Made by a program: the position numbers and the translations under genes. Shown piece by piece: positions 18,142-26,385 of a stretch of 64,000 nt of DNA. Source of the stretch: Arenicella chitinivorans (GTDB lineage: Bacteria; Pseudomonadota; Gammaproteobacteria; Arenicellales; Arenicellaceae); assembly GCF_014651515.1 (NCBI RefSeq), contig NZ_BMXA01000009.1, positions 62,001 through 126,000 on the forward strand, given 5' to 3'. A model generated the notes under the pieces. It was not told the DNA's origin. It did not search any database and was given only the letters and a program-made list of their open reading frames with translations. Positions within the stretch are counted from its first letter, which is position 1. Every line of letters starts with the position of its first letter.

Positions 18142-20133
18142 GTGAAAGGTAGTCTACAAGAAACACTTGGTCGCGTTAGGCCCCCAAGAGTACAAATCAC
18201 CTACGATGTCGAAACAGGGGACGCAATCGAGCTCAAAGAATTGCCATTCATCGTCGGTATTATGGCGGACTTATCTGGCGATATTGTCGATGAGTTACCA
18301 CCGATGAAAGAACGTCAATTTATCGAAATAGATCGGGATAACATCGACTTGGTGATGAAGAAAATAAAGCCCCGGCTTATGCTTAGCTGGTCCGACTCGA
18401 CATCAACAAGCTCAACTGAAGAAAACGACGAGACAGAAGCCGCCAAGCCTAGAGCGCCGGTTGAACTGTTTTTCGAGTCGATGGATGACTTCTACCCGAC
18501 CAAGATTATCACCCGAATAGCGTCATTGAATGACAACTACCAGCAACGTAGAAACTTGCGTGACTTGATCGCAAAACTTGATGGCAACGACAAGCTCATC
18601 AATATGTTGAATGAAACGGTCGCGGATAAAGATCAGCAGAAGCAGCTAAAGGCGACCTTCGACGGCAAAACCGTTGATGAGTTTAGTACCTTGGACGCCA
18701 ATGAAGTCACTCAAAAGATCATCGATGATGGCGGCATGGTTTTGCACGATAGCCAGAAACCCTATGCGATGGAGCAACTCGGTTCGTTCACTGTGGGCGT
18801 AATCGGCAAGGGTATTGAGGTTGAGGACGCTACGCAAGTCGATTGTATCGGATTAATTAACAAGCGGATTGACGACATCGACCATGTGCTGGCCGCGGCT
18901 TTAGATGACATCCTTCACCATAAAGCATTTCAAAAACTCGAAGGCTCGTGGCGCGGGTTGCATTATTTGGTGAAACATACAGAGACCAGTAAACACCTCA
19001 AGCTTAGACTGCTCAATGCCTCGCGAGATGACTTGTTTAAAGATCTCACCAAAGCGGTCGAGTTTGATCAGTCAGGTCTGTTTAAGATGATCTATGAGAA
19101 GGAGTATGGAACCTTCGGTGGCGAACCTTATAGCGTGTTAATTGGTGACTATGAAATAGGTCGCTTGCCGAATGATATTAAATTCCTAGAGTTGATGAGT
19201 CAGGTTGCTGCAGCTGCGCACGCACCATTTATCACGAACGCCTATTCGAGCTTGTTTGACTTGGCAGACTTTTCAAGTTTGCACAAGCCTAGAGATCTGG
19301 CCAAGATCTTTGAGAGCCAAGAATTAGCAAAGTGGCGCAGTTTTCGTGAAACCGAGGACTCACGCTACATTAGCTTGACATTGCCACGGGTACTGATGCG
19401 TTTACCATATGACCCTAAAAAGAATCCAGTAGAAGGAATTAATTACAAGGAAACTGTCAACGGCACGGATGCGAGTAGTTTTCTCTGGAGCGGTTCGACC
19501 TTTGCGCTGGCGCAGCGTATCACCAATGCCTTTGCGTTATACGGTTGGACCGCAGCGATTCGCGGTGTTGAAGGTGGTGGCCTAATTGAAGGGTTGCCTA
19601 CCTACACATTTCCCACTGCACAAGGGGATACCGCCTTGACCTGTCCTACTGAGGTGGCGATTACGGATCGGCGTGAAAAGGAGTTGAATGATCTGGGCTT
19701 TATGGCGATTTGCCATTGTAAAGGCACTGATAAGGCAGCGTTCTTTGGCGGGCAAAGTACCAATCAGCCACGCAAATACAACACCAACGAGGCGAATGCG
19801 AATGCCGCTATTTCGTCGATGCTGCCTTATATTCTGTCCGCCTCGCGTTTCGCGCACTACATCAAGGTGATCATGCGTGAAAAGATTGGCTCCTTTATGA
19901 CTCGTAGCAATGTTGAGGATTACCTCAACACCTGGATCGCGCAGTACGTGTTGCTCGACGATGCACCACCACAGGAAGTCAAAGCACGTTATCCGTTACG
20001 CCAAGCTCGCATCGCGGTGTCTGACGTGCCCGGCAAGCCGGGTGCTTACAGAGCAACCGTGTTCCTAAAACCGCATTTTCAACTAGAAGAATTGACCACA
20101 TCAATCCGTCTAGTTGCCGATCTTCCATCTTAA
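18142..20133 (+). CDS. tssBC: T6SS sheath: TssB (VipA) and TssC (VipB) fused in one polypeptide
   Basis: Contractile sheath of the T6SS, 663 residues, GTG start preceded by GAGG. Residues 1-165 are TssB: RVRPPRVQITYDVETGDAIE, ELPFIVGIMADLSG, FESMDDFYPTKI, and RRNLRDLIAKLDGNDKL. Residues from about 235 are TssC: INKRIDDIDHVLAAALDDILHH, FQKLEGSWRGLHYLV, FGGEPYSVLIGDYEIG, then the usual C-terminal half (FLWSGSTFALAQRI, YILSASRFAHYIKVIMREKIG, YPLRQARIAVSDVPGKPGAYRA). A linker of roughly 70 residues joins them. In most systems these are separate genes; here there is no stop or start signal between. The N-terminus of TssC, where ClpV docks in characterised systems, is buried in the linker. Function as sheath is firm; consequence of fusion is inference. 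Confidence 0.95.
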   Translation: MKGSLQETLGRVRPPRVQITYDVETGDAIELKELPFIVGIMADLSGDIVDELPPMKERQFIEIDRDNIDLVMKKIKPRLMLSWSDSTSTSSTEENDETEAAKPRAPVELFFESMDDFYPTKIITRIASLNDNYQQRRNLRDLIAKLDGNDKLINMLNETVADKDQQKQLKATFDGKTVDEFSTLDANEVTQKIIDDGGMVLHDSQKPYAMEQLGSFTVGVIGKGIEVEDATQVDCIGLINKRIDDIDHVLAAALDDILHHKAFQKLEGSWRGLHYLVKHTETSKHLKLRLLNASRDDLFKDLTKAVEFDQSGLFKMIYEKEYGTFGGEPYSVLIGDYEIGRLPNDIKFLELMSQVAAAAHAPFITNAYSSLFDLADFSSLHKPRDLAKIFESQELAKWRSFRETEDSRYISLTLPRVLMRLPYDPKKNPVEGINYKETVNGTDASSFLWSGSTFALAQRITNAFALYGWTAAIRGVEGGGLIEGLPTYTFPTAQGDTALTCPTEVAITDRREKELNDLGFMAICHCKGTDKAAFFGGQSTNQPRKYNTNEANANAAISSMLPYILSASRFAHYIKVIMREKIGSFMTRSNVEDYLNTWIAQYVLLDDAPPQEVKARYPLRQARIAVSDVPGKPGAYRATVFLKPHFQLEELTTSIRLVADLPS

Positions 20134-20172
20134 TACATGCTGACAACCAGCACTTTAGACAGGTGACTAACT

Positions 20173-20757
20173 ATGGATCTCGTACTTCTCCAACCAGGCA
20201 ACACCGATATTGTTACCAACCCAGGTGAGGGCGGCAGCTTGATTGCCGGTAACGTGAACGGTTTGCCGGACGACATCAAGCTCGATGGTTGCATCGAACT
20301 GCTTTCTTATCATTATGGTATGAAACAGCAGATGACAACGGATGTGAGCAACTCAGCCAGAACCTCCGGGCGGCCGTCGTTAACCGATATCACGTGCGTC
20401 AAATACTATGACAAAACATCAACCGCTTTTTACCAACAATGTTTGATTGGCAAGCCGATTGACAGCGGCGATCCTAAGGCGCCAACTAAACTGTTTCTAT
20501 TACGTAACGCGCCAGGCAAGGATGATACCAATACGATTGCCAACATCATGACAATTGAAATGCAGAACGCCATGATCAGTTCTATTGAATGCCAATCCCA
20601 TCCCAATGATATGGCGACTGAGCAGTTCACATTAAACTTCACGGATATCCAATGGACTTACTCAGCGCAACTGGCGGATGCAACCATAAAAGGCCAAAAG
20701 ATCGCGAATTGGAGCGTGGCCCGCAATCGCCCATCGGCGTTTACCACTTACTCTTAG
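20173..20757 (+). CDS. tssD: Hcp family tube protein (TssD)
   Basis: Forms the hexameric-ring inner tube that the sheath propels. The 194-residue protein has the Hcp beta-barrel pattern: IKLDGCIELLSYHYGM near residue 40, SLTDITCVKYYDKTSTAFYQQCLIGKP (the common FTKxxDKSSPxLxxAxxxG region), and IECQSHPNDMATEQFTLNFTDIQWTY (family ExVSLxFxxIxWTY). It is about 20-30 residues longer than classical Hcp. AGGTGA lies 6 nt before the start. It follows the sheath gene directly, as usual. Confidence 0.92.
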   Translation: MDLVLLQPGNTDIVTNPGEGGSLIAGNVNGLPDDIKLDGCIELLSYHYGMKQQMTTDVSNSARTSGRPSLTDITCVKYYDKTSTAFYQQCLIGKPIDSGDPKAPTKLFLLRNAPGKDDTNTIANIMTIEMQNAMISSIECQSHPNDMATEQFTLNFTDIQWTYSAQLADATIKGQKIANWSVARNRPSAFTTYS

Positions 20758-20785
20758 TTTGGCGGCATAGGCCAGGAGTTGTCGA

Positions 20786-21205
20786 ATGCGATCATTGTTT
20801 GACCGAATAGCGAAACCCGCGGCTCAGAGTCTCCCACTGCCTGACCAGGTTCTCTGTGACGAGTTAGCCTCGGTAGAGGCAGAGTTGAATCGACTGCTCA
20901 ATACACGCTCTTACATAGCAGGCACAACGCGACGCCGCTCGCGAACCGTCGTCGACTATGGCCTCGACAGCATAGTCAATGCAGGTTCAACGCTGAACAG
21001 TCGAGTCAGCGAAGTGGTCGAAGGCGTTAAATCCGCAATCGACACTTATGAGCCTAGATTAGAAAATATTCTGGTTCGAGGTGTACTCCAAGATGGCGAC
21101 CCCACCAAGCTGCTCGTCAACGTCAAGGCACGGTTACGCCAGAGTCAAACACCCATACATTTTCAAATACCGATCGCCATGCCAACGAAGCATGCAATGA
21201 CATGA
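20786..21205 (+). CDS. tssE: T6SS baseplate protein TssE (gp25-like)
   Basis: A 139-residue gp25/TssE-family baseplate wedge protein that helps initiate sheath assembly. Features: SLFDRI at the start, ASVEAELNRLLNTRS, VVDYGLDSI (family pattern SVLNYGLPD), and ISTYEPRL-like IDTYEPRLENILV, ending with the gp25 strand QTPIHFQIPIA. Its TGA overlaps the tssF start (ATGA), indicating translational coupling. GGAG precedes the ATG. Confidence 0.92.
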   Translation: MRSLFDRIAKPAAQSLPLPDQVLCDELASVEAELNRLLNTRSYIAGTTRRRSRTVVDYGLDSIVNAGSTLNSRVSEVVEGVKSAIDTYEPRLENILVRGVLQDGDPTKLLVNVKARLRQSQTPIHFQIPIAMPTKHAMT

Positions 21206-23082
21206 TTTCGAACGGAAATGAAAAGGTCATTGACTACTTTTTGTCAGAGTTACAATCTCTGCGTAAACGTGCCGTACAGTTTTCACAAGACTACTCTGAA
21301 GTCGCAGATGAATTGCGTCTGGGCGGCGGGCGCTCAGACGATCCGCATGTTGAAATGCTACTACAATCGTTTGCGTATCTCACCGCGCGCTTGCGCTATA
21401 ACTTGGATTCCGACCTTCCGGAAATCCCCACAAATTTGCTTCGGCATTTATATCCACACCTTGAAACACCACTGCCATCAATGGCTGTGGTGCAACTTGA
21501 TCCATTCCCTGAGTCCGTGGATTTTAAGGATGGTTACCCGTTAAAACGGGGCAGACAATTCAAACGGCAGGTAACCGGCAGAGACAATATAGCCTACGAT
21601 TGCTATTTACGAACGGCACAGGATACTGAGCTCTGGCCGATTAAGATCGTCCAAGCACAACTGCAACCAACCAATCGATTTGAACAAATCGAATTGTTAA
21701 ACAAAGATGTTCGTTCTGTGCTTCACCTCCGGTTACAAACAACCAGCGATATTGAATTCAGTGAGCTGAATCTGGAACGTTTACGCTTGTTTATTAACTC
21801 AGCGTTGGGGCGAAGCTGTTTCAGGCTGTACGATCGGCTCCATCGTAATTTGAACTCGGTCATCTATCGCGGATCAGAAAACAACGACTTTAAAACTGCG
21901 GATATCTCCTGGCTAGGGTTCGAACCAGGCCACGCTATTTTACCGTACAGTAAGCGATCTCACCCGGGCTATCGCCTGTTACAGGAATACTTTGCTTTTC
22001 CCGAAAAATTTATGTTTTTTGAGATCAACAACATACAGAGCACGGATGTTGGGAATCAGCTTGACCTTTATTTCTTATTTGATGTTGACCTGTCAAATGA
22101 AAACATCCTCTCTGATGACAGTTTGTTGTTGAACTGTGTACCGACCATTAATCTGTTTCATACCGTCACTGAGCCTGTGCGGCTAAACCAACGCGAATTT
22201 GAATACCTGCTTATCCCCGATGTGCGTCAGTATCGCGCCTGTGAGATTCACTCGATCAATAAGGTGGTCGGCACGGATGTGCAGGGTCGATCAACGGAAA
22301 TACAGGCCTTTTTACCGGAGCGTGATATTTACCGAATGGAACAGGGGTCTGATTATTGGTCATCTCGTCGTGACTACCCTGAACTGAAACGGTTTCCCGG
22401 CACCGAAACCTTCATCTCGTTTCACGATCAGCGCTTCAATGTATCGCTACCCGCCACCGAATCTATCTATGCGGAAGTGACGTGCACCAATCGCGATGTG
22501 GTTCGAAATATGCGCCCCGGTACCAGTTTGCGTCTTGTTGGCGAAGGGCCGGCCAATGAAGCGCTGCTGGTCACTAAACCGACCCGGTATCAAGAACCAG
22601 CCGTCAGGGGAAAACAACCCTGGGAGTTGGTATCTCAGCTCACACTCAACTTTGCGTCGCTGAGCGGCTCACTCAACCGGCCTGACAGCGAACATGGGTC
22701 TGCTCGGGAGAATGCGGGTCAAACATCGCAACAGGAAAACGTCCTGATGGTACAAAACCTGCTGCGAATGTACAGCGATGCCGATAACTTAAACCACCAA
22801 TCATTGGTCGATTCCATCATCAATATTCAGGCCGAACCCAGTGTTGCGCATACCGGGCTCGACGCTTGGCGTGGATTCACACAAGGCATGGCGATCACAC
22901 TGCTGGTCGACGAATCGAGACTCGACCATACCAGCGTGTACTTGATGAGCGAGATATTGCACCGTTTTTTTGCGCTTTACACCACCGTCAACTCTTTTGT
23001 AAGTCTAACCCTATTTAGTATTCAACGTGACGAGGCAATCAAAACATGGCCACCATTGATGGGCGAGAGAGCTCTTCTGTAA
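21202..23082 (+). CDS. tssF: T6SS baseplate protein TssF
   Basis: A 626-residue wedge component. The N-terminus carries the family block YFLSELQSLRKRAVQFSQDY followed by DPHVEMLLQSFAYLTARLRYNLD and LLRHLYPHLETPLPSMAVVQ. The middle shows the usual beta-domain with DYWSSRRD, and the C-terminal part ends with a TssF-like MSEILHRFFALYTTVNSFVSL. Starts inside the tssE stop (ATGA) and overlaps tssG by 37 nt, so the three baseplate genes are translated as a unit. Confidence 0.94.
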   Translation: MISNGNEKVIDYFLSELQSLRKRAVQFSQDYSEVADELRLGGGRSDDPHVEMLLQSFAYLTARLRYNLDSDLPEIPTNLLRHLYPHLETPLPSMAVVQLDPFPESVDFKDGYPLKRGRQFKRQVTGRDNIAYDCYLRTAQDTELWPIKIVQAQLQPTNRFEQIELLNKDVRSVLHLRLQTTSDIEFSELNLERLRLFINSALGRSCFRLYDRLHRNLNSVIYRGSENNDFKTADISWLGFEPGHAILPYSKRSHPGYRLLQEYFAFPEKFMFFEINNIQSTDVGNQLDLYFLFDVDLSNENILSDDSLLLNCVPTINLFHTVTEPVRLNQREFEYLLIPDVRQYRACEIHSINKVVGTDVQGRSTEIQAFLPERDIYRMEQGSDYWSSRRDYPELKRFPGTETFISFHDQRFNVSLPATESIYAEVTCTNRDVVRNMRPGTSLRLVGEGPANEALLVTKPTRYQEPAVRGKQPWELVSQLTLNFASLSGSLNRPDSEHGSARENAGQTSQQENVLMVQNLLRMYSDADNLNHQSLVDSIINIQAEPSVAHTGLDAWRGFTQGMAITLLVDESRLDHTSVYLMSEILHRFFALYTTVNSFVSLTLFSIQRDEAIKTWPPLMGERALL

Positions 23083-24092
23083 GGCGTGGCCTTCAAGGTC
23101 ATCCTTCGTACTACAATTTCTACCAAGCGGTTAGCCTGCTGGCTGCACAACCCAACGTCGACGACGGTGGGCTGGAACAGCTTGACCGGCATATTCGATT
23201 TAAAACCGAAATCGGTGGTCAGTTTCCACCCAACGATATCGCGAACATTCGCGTAACAGGACCGATGAGCGAAATTACCGTTGCGACATTCGGCCTGACT
23301 GGACCGCTTGGACCACTTCCACAGCAGCACAGCGAATGGATCGACCAGGAAAGCCGACACGGCAGAACCGCGCTCAAGGACTTTATGAACCTGTTTGAGC
23401 ATCGCTTTATTGGTTTGCTCTATCTCATCAAAAAACAAACTCATCAAGGACTGCATAAGGGCATGCGGTCGACCTCGCCGATTTTTCGATACCTAATGAA
23501 TTTATGTGGCTGGCGCGACCAGGATCGGGCAGCTTGTCTAAGCCAGGACACGATCGCTAGGACTTTATTGCCCTTTGCCGGGTTAATTGCCGGCGGCAAA
23601 ACATCAGCGGCTGCCGTAGCCAATATTCTGTCTGTTACATTGGGGACGAGTGTGCGCTTTGGCACGACACTCGGCGGGTTTATGCCCCTAGATCGTCGAT
23701 ATCGCGCTGTACTTGCAACTCACAAGAAGGGCAATCAACCAGCCACAACGCCTCGTCTAGGCGACGCTATCGCGATAGGGCGCCGGTCTTGGAATACACA
23801 TCAGGTTGTCAATCTTTCAATCGGACCGCTGGACTATCAGCAAGCCGAAACATGGTTGCCAGGCACCGACACCTACTCATTATTTGAAACGCTCATACGT
23901 TTTTCCACCAATGGGCAATGGGCCGTTCGTGCTGAACTGCAGGTAAACGAAAATTCGATACCCGCTACACGGTTTAAAAACAACCTTAGGCTGGGGTTTA
24001 ACAGCTGGCTAAAGTCTAAGCCAAATCAGTCGCAGTCTGATCAACAGCCACTTAGAGTAACGGCGCGCATCATTCATCCCACGGTGAGTTGA
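23046..24092 (+). CDS. tssG: T6SS baseplate protein TssG
   Basis: A 348-residue wedge protein working with TssF, TssE and TssK. It has the family opening GHPSYYNFYQAVSLLAAQ, the strand IRFKTEIGGQFPPNDI, VATFGLTGPLGPLPQQHSEWI, and FMNLFEHRFIGLLYLIKKQ. The C-terminal DAIAIGRRSWNTHQVVNLSIGPLDYQ is also typical. The N-terminal 37 nt of the gene overlap tssF in another frame. Length is normal. Confidence 0.94.
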   Translation: MATIDGRESSSVRRGLQGHPSYYNFYQAVSLLAAQPNVDDGGLEQLDRHIRFKTEIGGQFPPNDIANIRVTGPMSEITVATFGLTGPLGPLPQQHSEWIDQESRHGRTALKDFMNLFEHRFIGLLYLIKKQTHQGLHKGMRSTSPIFRYLMNLCGWRDQDRAACLSQDTIARTLLPFAGLIAGGKTSAAAVANILSVTLGTSVRFGTTLGGFMPLDRRYRAVLATHKKGNQPATTPRLGDAIAIGRRSWNTHQVVNLSIGPLDYQQAETWLPGTDTYSLFETLIRFSTNGQWAVRAELQVNENSIPATRFKNNLRLGFNSWLKSKPNQSQSDQQPLRVTARIIHPTVS

Positions 24093-24107
24093 TAAGGAGT
24101 CCTAATT

Positions 24108-26381
24108 ATGTCGAGCATTGAATTCCTCTCACCAACTACGCCGGTCGAAAACGTTTACCCAAATAACGACTTAAAGCCGCCCAGAACGTCACTGGATTTT
24201 GTGATTCGTCAATCTGGCATCGAGCTCGACGACCAGTATGTTCGAATTCAATCACTGTCAGCGCGCGACAGTGTAGGCGAGTTATTTGAGTACCAAGTTG
24301 AGTTTCGAGCGAACGATGCGTTGGAGAGCGGCCAAAACTCGGCACCACTTGACTTCGCTCAGGTGATTGGCAGTAACGCGACAATTCGCATTGGTCTGGC
24401 AGAGGATGCTTCAGTTGGCACGTATCCAGACCCGGCGTTTGTCAGCTTTTTCAATGGCATTATCAGTGATCTCAGTTTACAAGAGTCGGGTGTGTACACC
24501 TGTACGATAAGGCCCGCTTTGTGGCGACTGACGTTGGTCAATGATTATCGAAGGTATTCCCAGATGACCATTAAGGAGGTGATCGAGACCGTCGTAAAAG
24601 AGAAATGGGGATTGGAGTGTGACACGAGCGGCTTGGGTTCGCTGGCGACCTATCGCACGCAAGACTGGATGCAACTTGGTGAATCAGATTGGGAGTTTAT
24701 TCACAGCTTGTTACACAAGGTCGGCGGCTTTTTCTACTTCATTCATGATGACACCAGCCACACGGTGGTGTTCGCAAATAATCCCTCTCGAAATACATAC
24801 TACCAAAACATTCCGCCTGCGGGTTCAACCGATTCCAGTCAGGTAATGCCCGTGTTCTACACTTTTAGCACCCAAGTTTCATACGACGAAGAGGACTATC
24901 TTAAGTCATTTCGTTATGAACAAAAGCTGGTTTCACCGTCGGTACGTAATGTGCTTGCAGAGCCGCAGGCGGCCTGGGAACAGAATGCGGTTGCGGATCT
25001 ACATACTTACACCAATGGACCAGAAGACACCAATGGGTTCCAGCGGTATCGCGCCTTTCAGTTTGGTGCCACACAAACGCTGGCAACCACGTTAAACAAA
25101 GAAGACGCCTGGACCATTGAATCTTCGGGATTCCGACTATCTGGCGAATGTACCAGTCCGAGATTTAAACCAGGCTACGTATTTGAAACCCGTTTAGCCA
25201 AGGCTGACGGTGAACGGACCGATGTTTGTCTGATGCGCCCCGAACTCGATAAACAACGATTCGTGATTTTATCCGTCCAGCATCGTGCCAATGTCGATGG
25301 CAGTTACTCGAATCAATTCACGGCCGCCCCAGCGCTTGGCAATGCCACGGAGCTGAGCCTCGGAGCAACGCGTATTGGGTCTGTTTTAGGGCAAGTGGTT
25401 AGCAAGTCCGACCAACGCGCGAAGTATAAAAACCACTGGCAACTTGAAAAAGGACTGCCAAATTTCGACCCGGAGGTAAAAACCTTTTATTCGGCTGACG
25501 GTACACCCTATAAGGCCTTAGGTGTCTATGTTGACTTTCCAGGTTTGGCCATGGACGAAGGTCCTGTTTGGGTCAAACTATCCGAAACCATGACCACGAT
25601 CCCTGAATCTGGCGTCACGGTGTTGGTTGATCGCTCGCGCGATGATACCGATGTACCGCAAATTTCTATGATATACGAGCAAAAAGGCAGTAAAACAATT
25701 ATGCCCAATGGGACGCTCGAGAATACCCGTATTGGCGATGATTACGCTACGTCGTACGGTGATAGCCGCAACATCAGCTATGGAGCCAAATCTGCGGTCA
25801 ATCTGCCCGCCGCTATTGCCAAGATCGATGGCGAGTACGCCAGTGGCAACTTTAAATCCGCACAGTATTCTATTGGGGGAAATTACAGCTACTCATCATC
25901 TGATAAAGGCAAATCCGGTATCTTATCCAAGAGTTATGCCGAAGGGATTACGTATCAAGAGAGTCACGGCGATAGCCATAACAAAGTCTATGCAGACTCC
26001 ACCACCAATCACAGCGAGATTGGCTCGTCACAGGATTCGTCAAAGATTGGTAGCAGTGCGCGCACAACCACTATTGGTACCACAACGGAATCCTCTGCAA
26101 TTGGCGCGTCAAACTCCAACACGGTGACCGGCGCAAGCAATGTCAACAGTCTGACTGTCGCTTCGAATACAAATCAAGCAGTCGGTGTAGGTTTAAACAT
26201 TAACGCCACCGGCTTTGAAACCAATGTGTCATTTGTGGGAATGCGTATTTCAGCCGGCGTACAGAACGAGTTGGCACTACGTGTACGCGGTGGCCTAAGG
26301 TTGGTCGATACCGGGGCTGAAATGGAAGCACGGCTCGACGGCTTGCAAGCACAAATCAAAGAGTTACAACTCAAGATGTAA
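24108..26381 (+). CDS. vgrG: VgrG spike protein (TssI)
   Basis: Trimeric tip protein, 757 residues, SD AAGGAG. Residues ~30-350 form the gp27-like base (YQVEFRA, QLGESDWEFIHSLLHKVGGFFYFIHDD; cf. QYGESDxxFxxRLxEEEGxxYxF). The gp5 OB-like region follows near residues 420-500 (RAKYKNHWQLEKGL...VDFPGLAMDEGPVWVKLSE). Residues ~560-690 are a beta-helix-like repeat rich in Ser/Thr/Gly with an IG or SxxG every 8 residues (SEIGSSQDSSKIGSSARTTT pattern). The last ~30 residues form a short coiled coil (EARLDGLQAQIKELQLKM). There is no obvious C-terminal toxin domain. It is followed by adaptor-like genes. Confidence 0.93.
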   Translation: MSSIEFLSPTTPVENVYPNNDLKPPRTSLDFVIRQSGIELDDQYVRIQSLSARDSVGELFEYQVEFRANDALESGQNSAPLDFAQVIGSNATIRIGLAEDASVGTYPDPAFVSFFNGIISDLSLQESGVYTCTIRPALWRLTLVNDYRRYSQMTIKEVIETVVKEKWGLECDTSGLGSLATYRTQDWMQLGESDWEFIHSLLHKVGGFFYFIHDDTSHTVVFANNPSRNTYYQNIPPAGSTDSSQVMPVFYTFSTQVSYDEEDYLKSFRYEQKLVSPSVRNVLAEPQAAWEQNAVADLHTYTNGPEDTNGFQRYRAFQFGATQTLATTLNKEDAWTIESSGFRLSGECTSPRFKPGYVFETRLAKADGERTDVCLMRPELDKQRFVILSVQHRANVDGSYSNQFTAAPALGNATELSLGATRIGSVLGQVVSKSDQRAKYKNHWQLEKGLPNFDPEVKTFYSADGTPYKALGVYVDFPGLAMDEGPVWVKLSETMTTIPESGVTVLVDRSRDDTDVPQISMIYEQKGSKTIMPNGTLENTRIGDDYATSYGDSRNISYGAKSAVNLPAAIAKIDGEYASGNFKSAQYSIGGNYSYSSSDKGKSGILSKSYAEGITYQESHGDSHNKVYADSTTNHSEIGSSQDSSKIGSSARTTTIGTTTESSAIGASNSNTVTGASNVNSLTVASNTNQAVGVGLNINATGFETNVSFVGMRISAGVQNELALRVRGGLRLVDTGAEMEARLDGLQAQIKELQLKM

Positions 26382-26385
26382 GCAC

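Noticed and set aside
25900-26170. Repetitive Ser/Gly DNA in vgrG as a phase-variable tract
   Set aside because: Codons vary and no homopolymer or short perfect tandem repeat exists; it is a beta-helix protein repeat.
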